A stretch of DNA of 64,000 nucleotides from Nocardioides humi (GCF_006494775.1 NZ_CP041146.1:2108001-2172000); one strand, 5' to 3'; positions 44,684 to 54,372 are shown, counted from the stretch's first letter. A program made the numbers and translations. The notes: generated by a model from the letters alone, not told the origin.

Positions 44684-45414
44684 TGCCCCTCCCCCGTCGG
44701 CTCGTCGGTCGGCTGGTCGGTCGGCTGGTCGGACGGCTGGTCGGACGGCTGGTCGGAGGGCTCGACCGACGGCTCGCCGGTGGGCTGGCCGCCAGGAGTG
44801 CCGCCCTCGGGGATGGAGGCCTCGCCGAAGGACGGCAGCTCGTCGTCGAGGTCGTCGAGGTCGTCGACCAGCCAGGTGCCGCCCTGCTTGACGAGGGACA
44901 CCTGGTAGCGGAACCGCAGCGGCTCGAACGAGATCCGCTGGGTGCTGTCGGAGGGGTCGGGGTAGGAGAACTCCACGACGCCGGCGACCAGCAGCTCGGC
45001 CGAGTCGTCGTCGATGCTGGCGACGCCGACGGCGTACGGCGTGCCGACGCGGTCGATCTGGGTCTGCTTGACGGTCTCCTCGGCGTACCCGACGTTCTTG
45101 TCGAACACGGTGCGGAACTTCGCCGTCATCAGCTTGCCGACCGCGGCGTAGTCGGGCATCTTGCCCGCGTTGTCGAGCAGGTCGGGGCCGTAGGTGTTGA
45201 ACCGCTGGACGAAGGTCCGGGCGGCGGCCAGGGCCTTCTCGCGGTCGGCGGTCTCGTCCGGCGGCGGGTGGCGCAGCGACTGGATCCGGTCGAGCGGGTC
45301 GCCGCCGGTGCCCTTGGCGGCCACCGTCCACACGCTGACGCCGAGCGCCGCGACGACGACCCCGAGCAGCAGTCCGATCACGCTCCAGCGGAGCGCGGCA
45401 CCAGATCCCCTCAC
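44680..45414 (-). CDS. Mce-associated membrane protein
   Basis: A 244-residue accessory protein with an N-terminal helix (LRWSVIGLLLGVVVAALGVS) and an extracellular domain of the Mas type (LAAARTFVQRFNTYGPDLLD, GKLMTAKFRTVFDKNVG). Mas proteins stabilise Mce complexes in the membrane. The C-terminus is a repeat tail of D-Q-P-S/T units encoded by near-perfect 12-base repeats (44698-44760); repeat number may vary. GTG 45414 is the start. Element C lies between this gene and the preceding Mce gene. Confidence 0.8.
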   Translation of the reverse strand: MRGSGAALRWSVIGLLLGVVVAALGVSVWTVAAKGTGGDPLDRIQSLRHPPPDETADREKALAAARTFVQRFNTYGPDLLDNAGKMPDYAAVGKLMTAKFRTVFDKNVGYAEETVKQTQIDRVGTPYAVGVASIDDDSAELLVAGVVEFSYPDPSDSTQRISFEPLRFRYQVSLVKQGGTWLVDDLDDLDDELPSFGEASIPEGGTPGGQPTGEPSVEPSDQPSDQPSDQPTDQPTDEPTGEGQ

Positions 45415-45431
45415 GCGATGATTCTCACCGG

Positions 45432-45591
45432 GATGACCGATCCCGAGGGATCGTGCGAGCGAGCGGCGCTCGACGCGTGCGATGGCAAGGCGCCGATGCG
45501 AAGGCAGACTGGATGTCTTGCGAGCGTCGGCAACGCCGCCAGCGTGCGTGGCGCGCGCCGCGGAGCGCGCGAGACCTTGGGATCGGTCATC
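45432..45591 (+). repeat. hairpin element C (family with 23537 and 63720)
   Basis: A 160-base element inside the mce operon. Terminal arms GATGACCGATCCCGAGG (45432-45448) and CCTTGGGATCGGTCATC (45575-45591) match at 16 of 17 pairs, the exception a G.T. The core stem 45473-45480 with 45542-45549 has eight pairs, two of them tandem G.U. The right arm contains the stop codon of the Mce gene at 45587. Core similarity to copies A and B is scattered but clear. Confidence 0.65.
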
Positions 45592-46891
45592 GGGTGGGGT
45601 CGAGCAGCGGTTGGAGGTAGAGCCACTTCCACGAGTCCTCTCCCAGGGACGGCGGCGCCACGTTACCTCGCGTGCTCGGCCAGGGCTGCGCCTGGGCCGT
45701 CACGCCCCAGGTCAGCTCGCCCGTCTCCTCGTCCACCCGGACGCCGACGTCGTAGCCCTGCACGCCGGGCGCGACCCGCGGGAGGTTCTGCGTGCCGCGC
45801 GGGTTGCTCTTGGTGATCGGCTCGGTGCAGCCGACGTTGTCGGGCATCGGGGCGTTGCCGCGGTCGGACTCCGGGTTGCGGCGGTTCTTGCTGTAGCCGG
45901 CGTAGCAGGGGGTGCTGGTCGGGGCGAGGACGAGCCCGAAGTGGGCGTCCCAGAAGCCGCTGCCGCCCTGCTGCTTGGACCGCTTGCCGACGACGACCTG
46001 GCCCGCGCCGACGGCGTACGGGTAGACGACGAGCAACTGCTTGAGCGCGTCGAGGTGCTTGACGACGACCTCGCCGGTGGCGACCAGGTTGGCGAGGAGC
46101 TCGCTGATCTCGACGCCGTTCTGCTCGAGGAAGGTCCGCAGCTGGGTCGCGGCGACCGAGCCGGAGTCGATCACCTGGCGCAGCGCCGGGTCGGCGCCGG
46201 CGAGCGCCGAGCTGAACAGCGACAGCTGCTGGGCGAAGGTCCGCAGCGACGACTCCGAGGCCACCTGGCCCTGGAGCACGGTGTTGCTGTCGCGGATCAA
46301 CGCGGTGGTGAGGTCGAAGTTCTCGTCGGCGGTCTGGATGAAGGAGTTGCCGGTGTCGATGATCCGCTGGAGGTCCGGGCCGGTGCCGGCGAAGGCCTGG
46401 CCGAGCTCGCTGACCGTGGTCTGCAGCGCCTCCCGGTCGACGCTCGCGACCGTGGCGGACAGGTCGCCCAGCAGCTTCTCGGTGGCGATCGGCGTGGCGA
46501 CGTCGGAGATCTCCGAGCCCTCGCGGAGGTACGGGCCGTCGTCGGTCTGCGGCTGCAGCTCGACGTACTGCTCGCCGACGGCGGAGCGGTTGCCGACCAG
46601 CGCGAGGGTGTCGGCGGGGATCTTGTCCCACTTCTTGTCGATGTCGAGCTTCACGTCGACGCCCTCGTCGGTCAGCACCAGCTCGCCGACGGTGCCGATG
46701 CCGACGCCGCGGTAGGTGACCTCGGCGCCGGTGAAGATGCCGCCGGACTGCGGGTAGTGGGCGACGACGGTGTAGCTGCGGTCGATCACGACCCGGTCGA
46801 GCTTGGCGTAGCGGGCGCCCACGAAGGAGACGCCGACCAGGGTGATGATCGCGAAGACCATCAGCTGGATGCGGGTGCGGCGGGTGATCAT
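45587..46891 (-). CDS. mceF: MCE-family protein, sixth position (MceF)
   Basis: A 434-residue periplasmic lipid-transport subunit. One N-terminal helix (RIQLMVFAIITLVGVSFVGA) and an MCE/MlaD domain (about 35-115, IFTGAEVTYRGVGIGTVGEL) precede a helical barrel region and a C-terminal tail with SWKWLYLQPLLDPTR. As in other mce loci it is the last of six paralogues. The ATG at 46891 overlaps the stop of the lipoprotein gene by four bases. Element C follows. Confidence 0.9.
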   Translation of the reverse strand: MITRRTRIQLMVFAIITLVGVSFVGARYAKLDRVVIDRSYTVVAHYPQSGGIFTGAEVTYRGVGIGTVGELVLTDEGVDVKLDIDKKWDKIPADTLALVGNRSAVGEQYVELQPQTDDGPYLREGSEISDVATPIATEKLLGDLSATVASVDREALQTTVSELGQAFAGTGPDLQRIIDTGNSFIQTADENFDLTTALIRDSNTVLQGQVASESSLRTFAQQLSLFSSALAGADPALRQVIDSGSVAATQLRTFLEQNGVEISELLANLVATGEVVVKHLDALKQLLVVYPYAVGAGQVVVGKRSKQQGGSGFWDAHFGLVLAPTSTPCYAGYSKNRRNPESDRGNAPMPDNVGCTEPITKSNPRGTQNLPRVAPGVQGYDVGVRVDEETGELTWGVTAQAQPWPSTRGNVAPPSLGEDSWKWLYLQPLLDPTR

Positions 46892-48345
46892 CGGGCCCGC
46901 TCCTTCTGCCCGCCCTCGGTCAGCGGGGCCGAGTAGAGGCTGACGAGGTCGATGTCGTACGTCGCGTCGAACTCCGACCACATCGCGTCGACCGCGCTGT
47001 CGCCGCCCGGCGCCGGCCGGCCGAGACCGCCGCCCTTGAGCACGCTGTCGAGCAGGCTCTGGATGGGGTTCGTGCCCGCGCTCGCGTTGCCGGCGGCGCC
47101 GCCCTTCGCGCCACCGGTCAGCCCGCCGGTCAGACCGCCGGTGAGGTTGCACAGGAGCTTGACGGCGGCGCAGACGTCATCGAGCAGGTAGACCGGCAGC
47201 AGCGCACACTTCTGCGCGTCGGGCGGCGTCTTCAGGCAGCCCTGCAGCGTCTTCCAGGTGCTGTCGCAGAGGTTCTTGAGGTTGATCAGCTGGTCCAGCG
47301 GCGAGTCCGGCAGCTGGTTGGTGAGGATGCACGGCACGTCCGGCAGGTTGAGGTTGCCGAGGTCGAGCTGCAGGTCGATGGAGAGGTTGACGTAGTCGCC
47401 CATGTGCAGGTTGCGGGCGACCTGCGGGTCGCGGCCGACCGACTCGTCGATGAACGGGTAGGTCAGGAAGGTGCTGAAGCCCTTCGCGAAGTCGTCGCCG
47501 GCCTTGGCGATCTGGGAGAGCACCGGGTCGAGCATCTTGAGCGTGTCGATCGTCGCGGTCTTCGTGGTCTTGATGACCCGTACGCCGACGTCGCTGAGCT
47601 GGGTGAGCCCGTCGAGCATCGCGACCAGGTCGTCGCGCTGCCGGTCGAGGGACTCCAGCGCGCTCGGCAGCTCCTCGAGGGCGAGGTCGATGCTGTCCTG
47701 GTGCTGGCGGGCGGTGACGGCGAGCCGGTTGACCGACTCGATGGCGTCGACGATGTCCTGCTTGCGCTGGTCGAGCTGGCCCATCAGCGAGGAGACCTGG
47801 GTGAGCACCGACTTGGCGGAGTCCTCGCGGCCCTCGAGGGCGAGGTTGAGCTCGGTGGAGATGGTCTTCAGCTGGGCGATGCCGCCGCCGTTGAGGACCA
47901 GGCTGAGCGCGCCGAGCACCTCCTCGACCTCGGGGTTGCGGCCGCCGTCCTCGATCACGTCCCCGTCGGAGAGCCGGCCCCGGGCGCCGGTGGCCGGCGC
48001 GGCGAGCGAGACGAACTTCTCGCCGAGGAGGCTGGTCTGCCGGATCGAGGCGACCGGGTTGTCGGGCAGGTCGACGTCCTTGCGCAGCTCGAGGGTGACC
48101 ACGGCCTGGTAGCCGTCGAGCCGGACCCCGCTCACCTGCCCGACGGCGACGTCGTTGACCTTGACCGACGACTTGGGCACCAGGTCGAGGACGTCGTCGA
48201 AGCGGACGGTGACCTGGATCGGGTCCTTGCCGGTGTCGGCGCCGCCGGGCAGCGGCAGCTCGTAGACGTCGAAGTCGCAGCCGGTGAGCATCACCATGCC
48301 GGCCAGCAGCGCGGCCAGTGCGCGCAGGCGGGTCCGGAGGGTCAT
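46888..48345 (-). CDS. mceE: MCE-family lipoprotein, fifth position (MceE/LprK-like)
   Basis: A 485-residue protein with a lipobox (LLAGMVMLTGC) that fixes it to the membrane outer leaflet, an MCE domain (TVRFDDVLDLVPKSSVKVND) and a helical rod. The C-terminal stretch is Gly-rich (GLTGGLTGGLTGG). Position and lipid anchor match MceE of other loci. It overlaps both neighbours by four bases. Confidence 0.9.
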   Translation of the reverse strand: MTLRTRLRALAALLAGMVMLTGCDFDVYELPLPGGADTGKDPIQVTVRFDDVLDLVPKSSVKVNDVAVGQVSGVRLDGYQAVVTLELRKDVDLPDNPVASIRQTSLLGEKFVSLAAPATGARGRLSDGDVIEDGGRNPEVEEVLGALSLVLNGGGIAQLKTISTELNLALEGREDSAKSVLTQVSSLMGQLDQRKQDIVDAIESVNRLAVTARQHQDSIDLALEELPSALESLDRQRDDLVAMLDGLTQLSDVGVRVIKTTKTATIDTLKMLDPVLSQIAKAGDDFAKGFSTFLTYPFIDESVGRDPQVARNLHMGDYVNLSIDLQLDLGNLNLPDVPCILTNQLPDSPLDQLINLKNLCDSTWKTLQGCLKTPPDAQKCALLPVYLLDDVCAAVKLLCNLTGGLTGGLTGGAKGGAAGNASAGTNPIQSLLDSVLKGGGLGRPAPGGDSAVDAMWSEFDATYDIDLVSLYSAPLTEGGQKERAR

Positions 48346-49478
48346 CGGTCCACCTCCACCAGGCCGTTGAGCGTCGGGTCGTAGGGCTCGCCGTACCAGG
48401 AGCCGGTGCCGAACGGCGCGCTGCGCGGCAGCAGCGTCTCGATCAGGCCGCAGATGTTGCCTTCCTTGTCGGCGGCCGACACCAGCGCGCAGAGCACCGC
48501 GCCGGGGTTGGACGTCAGCTCGTGCACGATGTTGCCGAGGTTGGCGTTGGTGTCGAGCGTGCCGTCCTTGGGGTTGTAGGTGTGGTAGAGGTTCGTGATC
48601 GCCAGCGGGCCGGCCTGGAGCAGCTCGTCGAGGGCGGCGCGCTGGCGGACCAGCACCTTGGCGACCCGGTTGACGTCGCGGATGTTGCGGCCGAGCACGG
48701 CGCGGTTGCGCTTGACGAACCGGCCGACCTGGTCGAGCGCCGTACCGAGGTTCGACAGGGCGGTGGTGAGCTCCTGGCGCTCGTCGGCCAGCAGGCTGGA
48801 CACGTCGCCGAGGGACTTGCTGAAGTCGCGCACCGTGGTGTCGTTGTCGGCCAGCGTCTTGAGGAAGGACTCGAGCTGCTGGGCGGACTCGAAGAGGTCG
48901 TCCTTGTTGTTGTCGAGGGTCTCGCTGAGCCGGCCGAAGTCCTCGATGGTCTGGTGGAACTGGGCGCCCTGGCCGCCGAAGTTCCGCGCGGTCTGCTCGA
49001 GCAGGTCGGTCAGCGCACCCTGCTTGTTGGCCCCCTCCGGGCCGAGGGCGACGGTCAGCTTGTCGATGCTGCCGTAGATCTCGTCGAGCTCCAGCGGGAT
49101 CGCGGTCTTGGTCGCGTCGATGACGGTGTTGTCGGCCATCACCCGGTCGCCGTCCTCGAACGCCGGCGAGAGCTGGATGTAGCGGTCGCCGACCACGGAC
49201 GGCGAAACGATGACGGCGTCCGCGTCGGCCGGCACCTTCACGTCGGAGTCGTAGCCCATCACGACCTTGACCTTGGTGCCCTCCGGCACGACCTCGCGGA
49301 CCCGGCCGACGGGGATGCCGAGGACGCGGACCTCGCTGCCGACGTAGACCGACACGGCCCGCGGGAAGTAGGCGGTCACCGTCTTGTCGTTGCCCGAGCC
49401 GCCGAACATCCAGACCAGACCGGTGACGATCAGGACCCCGATGACGGCGAGCGGGAGCCAGCGGCGCACGGTGCTCAT
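48342..49478 (-). CDS. mceD: MCE-family protein, fourth position (MceD)
   Basis: A 378-residue MCE subunit: helix (RRWLPLAVIGVLIVTGLVWM), MCE domain (TVTAYFPRAVSVYVGSEVRV, GIPVGRVREV), then a helical rod. ATG 49478 is chosen since it overlaps the MceC stop by four bases; the upstream frame extension has no family match. Six such subunits are thought to stack as a hetero-hexameric lipid tunnel. Confidence 0.9.
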   Translation of the reverse strand: MSTVRRWLPLAVIGVLIVTGLVWMFGGSGNDKTVTAYFPRAVSVYVGSEVRVLGIPVGRVREVVPEGTKVKVVMGYDSDVKVPADADAVIVSPSVVGDRYIQLSPAFEDGDRVMADNTVIDATKTAIPLELDEIYGSIDKLTVALGPEGANKQGALTDLLEQTARNFGGQGAQFHQTIEDFGRLSETLDNNKDDLFESAQQLESFLKTLADNDTTVRDFSKSLGDVSSLLADERQELTTALSNLGTALDQVGRFVKRNRAVLGRNIRDVNRVAKVLVRQRAALDELLQAGPLAITNLYHTYNPKDGTLDTNANLGNIVHELTSNPGAVLCALVSAADKEGNICGLIETLLPRSAPFGTGSWYGEPYDPTLNGLVEVDR

Positions 49479-50443
49479 TGGCCCACCGTCCCGGGCACCG
49501 GCGGCAGGTTGAAGATGTAGGTGTCGAACCACGGCCCGTTGCCGAGGGTGCTGGCGAAGACGCGGTAGAACGGCGCCATCAGGTGGATCGACTCCTCGAG
49601 GTTGTCCTCGTTCTTCTTCACGACCTGCAGCACCGAGTCGAGGTGGTCGAGCGCGGGCTTGAGGTCGGCCCGGCTCTCCTTGATCAGGCGGGTCAGCTTC
49701 TTGCTCAGCTTCGTCGTCGACACCAGCAGGCGGTGGATCTGCGCCTTGCGCTGGAGCAGCGCGGTGAACAGCGAGTCGGCGTCCTTCATCAGCGCGACGA
49801 TGTCGTCGTCGCGCGAGTCGAGGACGGTCGACACCCGGTTGAGGTTCTTGAGCAGGGAGTTGATCTCGTCGTCGCGCGAGGCGACCGTCTCGGCGAGCGA
49901 GGAGAGCCCGTCGAGCGCCGCCCGGAACTCCTCGGGAGTGTTGCGGGTCAGGTCGGCCAGCGTCGTCAGCGCGCTGGCGAGCTGGTCGGTGTCGATGTCC
50001 GCGGACGTCTCGGCCAGGCCGGTGAAGGCCTCGACCACGTCGTACGGCGAGCTGGTGCGCTCGACCGGGATCACGGCCCCCTTCGCGAGCTGGCCGGAGC
50101 CCGCGGGGTCGAGCGAGAGGTACATCGAGCCGAGGATGGTCTTGACCTTGATGTCGGCCCGGGTCTGGTCGCCGAACGGGGTGTCGGTCCGGATCTTGAA
50201 CGCGACCTTCACCGCGTTGCCGTCGAGCTCCATCGAGGTCACCTGGCCCACCCGGACGCCGGCGATGCGCACCTCGTCCTTCTCCTTGAGGCCGCCGGCC
50301 TCCGAGAACGAGGCGTAGTAGGTGTCTCCCCCACCGATCAGCGGCAGGTCGTTGGCGCGCAGGGCGGCGACGAGGAGCAGGAGCAGGGTCGCGATGCTCA
50401 CGGCGCCGATCACCACGGGGTTGCGCTCGCGGAAGGGCTTCAT
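49475..50443 (-). CDS. mceC: MCE-family protein, third position (MceC)
   Basis: A 322-residue MCE subunit. Helix (NPVVIGAVSIATLLLLLVAA), MCE domain (YYASFSEAGGLKEKDEVRIA, GVRVGQVTSMEL), then helical rod and a short C-terminus (VFASTLGNGPWFDTYIFNLP). The conserved tryptophan/phenylalanine-rich end is typical of MceC. It lies 16 bases after MceB. Confidence 0.9.
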   Translation of the reverse strand: MKPFRERNPVVIGAVSIATLLLLLVAALRANDLPLIGGGDTYYASFSEAGGLKEKDEVRIAGVRVGQVTSMELDGNAVKVAFKIRTDTPFGDQTRADIKVKTILGSMYLSLDPAGSGQLAKGAVIPVERTSSPYDVVEAFTGLAETSADIDTDQLASALTTLADLTRNTPEEFRAALDGLSSLAETVASRDDEINSLLKNLNRVSTVLDSRDDDIVALMKDADSLFTALLQRKAQIHRLLVSTTKLSKKLTRLIKESRADLKPALDHLDSVLQVVKKNEDNLEESIHLMAPFYRVFASTLGNGPWFDTYIFNLPPVPGTVGQ

Positions 50444-50459
50444 CGATGACTCACCCCCC

Positions 50460-51503
50460 TCATCCGAGCGTGCACCGGTCGGCGGTCACGCCGTAGGTGG
50501 CGCTGACCGGGTTGGCGACCCCGGGGATCTTGATCGTGGCCTTGAAGTGGCACAGGTAGAAGTTGAACCAGGAGCCGTAGGTCGCCGTACGGCCGATCTT
50601 GGTGAGCTTGATCGGCAGGACCTGCAGGGCGCGGTCGATCTCCTGGCGGTTCTTGTCCAGGGTGCCGGCGACCTCGCGCAGCTCCTTGATGTCCTTGACG
50701 AACGGGTCCTTGATGTCGGTCACGAGGGCCGCGGTCTGCACCGACAGCTCCGAGATCGAGTCCAGGGAGGACAGGATCGCCTCGCGGTCGTCGTTGAGGC
50801 CGCCGATCAAGGTGCGGAAGCTGTCGATCAGGTTGGTCAGCTGCTTGTCGCGGTCGGCGACGTGGTCGAGGACGTAGTCGAGGTTCGTCAACAGGTCGCC
50901 GATGACCTTGTCGCGGTCGGCCAGGGTCTGGGTGACCGACGCGGTGCTCGACAGCAGGCCCTCGACGGTGCCGCCCTCGCCCTGGAAGACCTGGACGATC
51001 TCGTACGACAGCTTGTTGATGTCGTCGGGCGAGAGCGCCTGGAACAGCGGCTTGAAGCCGTTGAAGAGGACGGTCAGGTCCAGGGCCGGCTTGGTGCGGC
51101 CGACCGGGATCGCGTCACCCTCGCCGAGGCGGTCGGCGCCGTCGCCGTCCTGGGTCAGCGAGATGTAGCGCTGGCCGATCAGGTTGCGGTACTTCACCGT
51201 CGCGTGGGTGGCGTCGTCGAGCCGGGTGTCCGCGTCGACCGAGAACGTCACCCGGGCCCGGTCGGCCTCGACGATCTCGACCTTCTGGACGGTGCCGACC
51301 TTGACGCCGGCGATCCGGATGTCGTCGCCCTTGTTGACGCCCGTGGCGTCGACGAAGTCGGCGGCGTAGTCCTTGGTGGCCCCGAAGGAGAGGTTGCCGA
51401 TGGTGATGATGAGGACGCTCGTCGCGAGCGCCGTGGTCACCATGAACACGACCAGCCGGATCAGGTCGCCGCCGGTCTTCTTGTCCATGCCGCGGATGGC
51501 CAT
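50460..51503 (-). CDS. mceB: MCE-family protein, second position (MceB)
   Basis: A 347-residue MCE subunit with a helix (LIRLVVFMVTTALATSVLII), MCE domain (FVDATGVNKGDDIRIAGVKV, KYRNLIGQRYISL) and a helical rod. ATG 51503 is preceded by GGAGGGG and overlaps the MceA stop by one base; ATG 51488 (M-D-K-K-T-G-G) is in frame. The C-terminus ends with conserved cysteines (CHFKATIKIPG, ADRCTLG). Confidence 0.9.
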   Translation of the reverse strand: MAIRGMDKKTGGDLIRLVVFMVTTALATSVLIITIGNLSFGATKDYAADFVDATGVNKGDDIRIAGVKVGTVQKVEIVEADRARVTFSVDADTRLDDATHATVKYRNLIGQRYISLTQDGDGADRLGEGDAIPVGRTKPALDLTVLFNGFKPLFQALSPDDINKLSYEIVQVFQGEGGTVEGLLSSTASVTQTLADRDKVIGDLLTNLDYVLDHVADRDKQLTNLIDSFRTLIGGLNDDREAILSSLDSISELSVQTAALVTDIKDPFVKDIKELREVAGTLDKNRQEIDRALQVLPIKLTKIGRTATYGSWFNFYLCHFKATIKIPGVANPVSATYGVTADRCTLG

Positions 51504-52750
51504 CAGTGCACCCCTCCTGCGAGGAGGGGGCCCGCGAGGAGCACGTTGAGGTCGGAGCCGGCGCCGTCGTACTCCTGGTCGAGCACGCCGCGCAGGGCGG
51601 TCACGTCGTCGGGGCTGCCGGTGTAACCGGTCGCCGGGCGCAGGTTGCCCTTGCCGGTGTCGCCGTTCATGCCGTCGTTGAGGTGCGGGAGCGGCGGGAA
51701 CGGGTTCTCCTGGCTCCACGGGATGTCCGGCAGGCCCAGGCAGTCGGGGCCGCGGTCGTCGCCGAAGATCGGGCGGTCCTTGGCGGTGTACTGCCGCGGC
51801 TGGTCCTGCAGTGTCTCGAGCACGATGTGCAGCTCGAAGCCGCGGAACGCCTCGGCCAGCCGGCCCTGGGCCTTCACGATGCCGGCCGACATGCACGGGA
51901 TGGTGGGTGCGTAGCGGGCGACGGCGCGCAGGGTCTCGGTGCTCAGCTCGCCGGCGCGCTTGAGGCGCTCGGCGTTGGCGTCGAGGAAGGAGCGCGCGGT
52001 GTCGGAGAAGCTCCGGATGTCGCGCAGGGTCGCGGTGAGCGCGGCCTCGCGCTCCTCCAGCGTGCCGGTCGTCTTCACGGTGTCGTCGAGGATCTGGGCC
52101 ACCTGGGGGAGGATGTCGGCGTAGGTGTCGGAGACCTGGGCGGTGAGCTTCAGGTCCTCCAGCAGCGCCGGGATCTGCGGGTTGAGCCGCTTGAGGTAGC
52201 CGTCGAGCGTCTCGAGGTTCTTGCCGAGCAGCTCGCCACGTCCCTCCAGCGCCGTCGCCAGGGCGGTGAGGGTGGCGTTGAGCTCGGCCGGCTGGACGGT
52301 GCGCAGCAGCGGGTACAGGTCGGAGAGGACCTGCTCGAGCTCGGTCGACACCTCGGTGCGGTCGATGGTCGCCCCGGCGCGCATCGTGCCGGACGGCCCG
52401 CCGTCGGGCACCTCGAGCGCGACGTACTTCTCGCCGAACAGCGTCTTCGGCACGATCGACCCGGTGACATTGGCCGGGATCACGCCGATCTTGTCGGGGT
52501 AGAGGCCGAGGGTCAGCTCCGCGCCGCTGGCGCCGGAGCGCGCGTCGAGCACCTCGCCGACGATGACGCCCCGGACCTTCACGTCCGCGCGATTGGGCAG
52601 CTGGAGGCCGATCGAGGACGTCTTGAGGGTGACCTCGTCGTAGTCGGTGAACTTCTTGGTGAAGGTCGCGTAGGTCAGCCACACGCCGAGCAGCAGCAGG
52701 GCCACGAAGAGGACGCCGAGCGCCTTGTGGGCGGAGAGGATCCGGTCCAT
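51503..52750 (-). CDS. mceA: MCE-family protein, first position (MceA)
   Basis: A 415-residue MCE subunit. Helix (LGVLFVALLLLGVWLTYATF), MCE domain (SIGLQLPNRADVKVRGVIVG, TLFGEKYVAL), then a rod and a C-terminal region with cysteines in IPCMSAGIVKA and GPDCLGLPDIPW. It follows the two permease genes, as in all mce operons. The start is 7 bases after the permease stop. Confidence 0.9.
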   Translation of the reverse strand: MDRILSAHKALGVLFVALLLLGVWLTYATFTKKFTDYDEVTLKTSSIGLQLPNRADVKVRGVIVGEVLDARSGASGAELTLGLYPDKIGVIPANVTGSIVPKTLFGEKYVALEVPDGGPSGTMRAGATIDRTEVSTELEQVLSDLYPLLRTVQPAELNATLTALATALEGRGELLGKNLETLDGYLKRLNPQIPALLEDLKLTAQVSDTYADILPQVAQILDDTVKTTGTLEEREAALTATLRDIRSFSDTARSFLDANAERLKRAGELSTETLRAVARYAPTIPCMSAGIVKAQGRLAEAFRGFELHIVLETLQDQPRQYTAKDRPIFGDDRGPDCLGLPDIPWSQENPFPPLPHLNDGMNGDTGKGNLRPATGYTGSPDDVTALRGVLDQEYDGAGSDLNVLLAGPLLAGGVH

Positions 52751-52757
52751 CAGCCGA

Positions 52758-53585
52758 TCACCCCGCCAGCCGGACGGTCGTCGAGGCGCCCCAGATCGCC
52801 ATCGAGAGGAACAGGTCGATCACGTTGATCGCCACGATGCTGGTCCGCACCGCGCGGCCCACCGCCACGCCCACGCCGGCAGGCCCGCCCGAGGCGGTGT
52901 AGCCGTGGTAGCAGTGGATCAGGATCACCACGACCGCGAACACCAGCACCTTGCCGAAGGACCACAGCACGTCGCCGGGTGGCAGGAACTGGTTGAAGTA
53001 ATGGTCGTAGGTGCCCGATGACTGCCCGTAGAACTGGGTGACCACCAGCCTGCTCGCGACGTACGACGACAACAGGCCCACGACGTACAGCGGGACGATC
53101 GCGATCAGCCCGCCGACGACCCGGGTGGTCACCAGGAACTGCATCGACGGGATCGCCATCACCTCGACCGCGTCGATCTCCTCGGAGATCCGCATGGCGC
53201 CGAGCTGGGCGGTGAAGCCACAGCCGACCGTCGCCGCGAGCGCGATGCCGGCGACGAGCGGGGCGATCTCGCGGGTGTTGAAGTAGGCGGAGACGAAGCC
53301 GGCGAAGGCCGCGGTGCCGAGCTGGTTGAGCGCGGCGTACCCGGACAGGCCGACCTGGGCGCCGGTGAAGAAGGTCATGCCGATGATGACGCCGACGGTG
53401 CCGCCGATGACGGCGAGCGCGCCCGAGCCGAGGGTGACCTCGGCGAGGATCCGCAGGATCTCGCGCGGGTAGCGCTTGACCGAGCGCGGCAGCGCCAGCA
53501 GCACCTTGATGTAGAAGGACAGCTCGTGGCCGAGGTTGTCCAGGCCCTTCATGGGCCGGTCGTAGATCGCCTTGATGCTCGCCAC
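52758..53585 (-). CDS. MlaE/YrbE-family permease, second (YrbE B)
   Basis: A 275-residue ABC permease of the MlaE class with five to six helices. It carries the conserved EEIDAVEVMAIPSMQFLVTT (coupling region) and GVAVGRAVRTSIVAINVID near the end. Together with the first permease and the ATPase it powers lipid movement through the Mce tunnel. It begins four bases downstream of the preceding permease. Confidence 0.92.
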   Translation of the reverse strand: MASIKAIYDRPMKGLDNLGHELSFYIKVLLALPRSVKRYPREILRILAEVTLGSGALAVIGGTVGVIIGMTFFTGAQVGLSGYAALNQLGTAAFAGFVSAYFNTREIAPLVAGIALAATVGCGFTAQLGAMRISEEIDAVEVMAIPSMQFLVTTRVVGGLIAIVPLYVVGLLSSYVASRLVVTQFYGQSSGTYDHYFNQFLPPGDVLWSFGKVLVFAVVVILIHCYHGYTASGGPAGVGVAVGRAVRTSIVAINVIDLFLSMAIWGASTTVRLAG

Positions 53586-53589
53586 TTCG

Positions 53590-54372
53590 CTAACCCGTCT
53601 TCGGGGGCACGACCTGGAGGTAGATCGTGCTCAGGGTGAAGTTGACGACGAACAGGAGCAGGAAGGTGATGACGACGGACTCGTTGACCGCGTCGCCGAC
53701 GCCCTTCGGGCCGCCGCCGGCGTTCATGCCCTTGTAGGAGGCGACGATCGCGGCGATCAGACCGAAGACGAGCGCCTTGATCATGCCGATCCACACGTCG
53801 GGCAGCTGGGCGAGGGCGGTGAAGCTGGCGAGGTACGCGCCCGGCGTACCGTCCTGCAGGATCACGTTGAAGACATAGCCGCCGGCGACACCGACGACGC
53901 TGACCATGCCGTTGAGGAAGACGGCGACCAGCATGCAGGCGAGCACGCGGGGGACGACGAGGCGCTGGATCGGGTCGATGCCCAGCACCATCATCGCGTC
54001 GAGCTCCTCGCGGATCTTGCGCGCGCCGAGGTCGGCCGCGATGGCCGAGCCGCCGGCGCCCGCGATCAGCAGCGCGGTCGCGATCGGGCCGGCCTGCTGG
54101 ATGACCGCCAGCACCGAGGCGGAGCCGGTGAAGGACTGCGCGCCGAACTGCTTGATCAGGCCGCCGACCTGCAGCGCGATGACCGCGCCGAAGGGGATCG
54201 CGACGAGGGCGGTCGGGATGATCGTGACGGACGCGATGAACCAGGCCTGCTGGATGAACTCGCGACCCTGGAACGGTCGCCGGAACAGGCCCCGTCCGAC
54301 GTCCAGCGCGAACGCGAAGAGCTTGCCTGCCGTGCCGAGCGGGGCGATCACCCGTGCAGCAGTGAGCGACAC
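53590..54372 (-). CDS. MlaE/YrbE-family permease, first (YrbE A)
   Basis: A 260-residue MlaE-type permease with the coupling helix IREELDAMMVLGIDPIQRLV and the closing pattern GVGDAVNESVVITFLLLFVV. It is the first membrane subunit of the mce locus. Gap to the ATPase gene: 50 bases. Family length and motif are normal. Confidence 0.92.
   Translation of the reverse strand: MSLTAARVIAPLGTAGKLFAFALDVGRGLFRRPFQGREFIQQAWFIASVTIIPTALVAIPFGAVIALQVGGLIKQFGAQSFTGSASVLAVIQQAGPIATALLIAGAGGSAIAADLGARKIREELDAMMVLGIDPIQRLVVPRVLACMLVAVFLNGMVSVVGVAGGYVFNVILQDGTPGAYLASFTALAQLPDVWIGMIKALVFGLIAAIVASYKGMNAGGGPKGVGDAVNESVVITFLLLFVVNFTLSTIYLQVVPPKTG

Noticed and set aside
44698..44760. CRISPR-like short repeats
   Set aside because: These are codon repeats in the tail of a coding gene, without spacers or cas genes.
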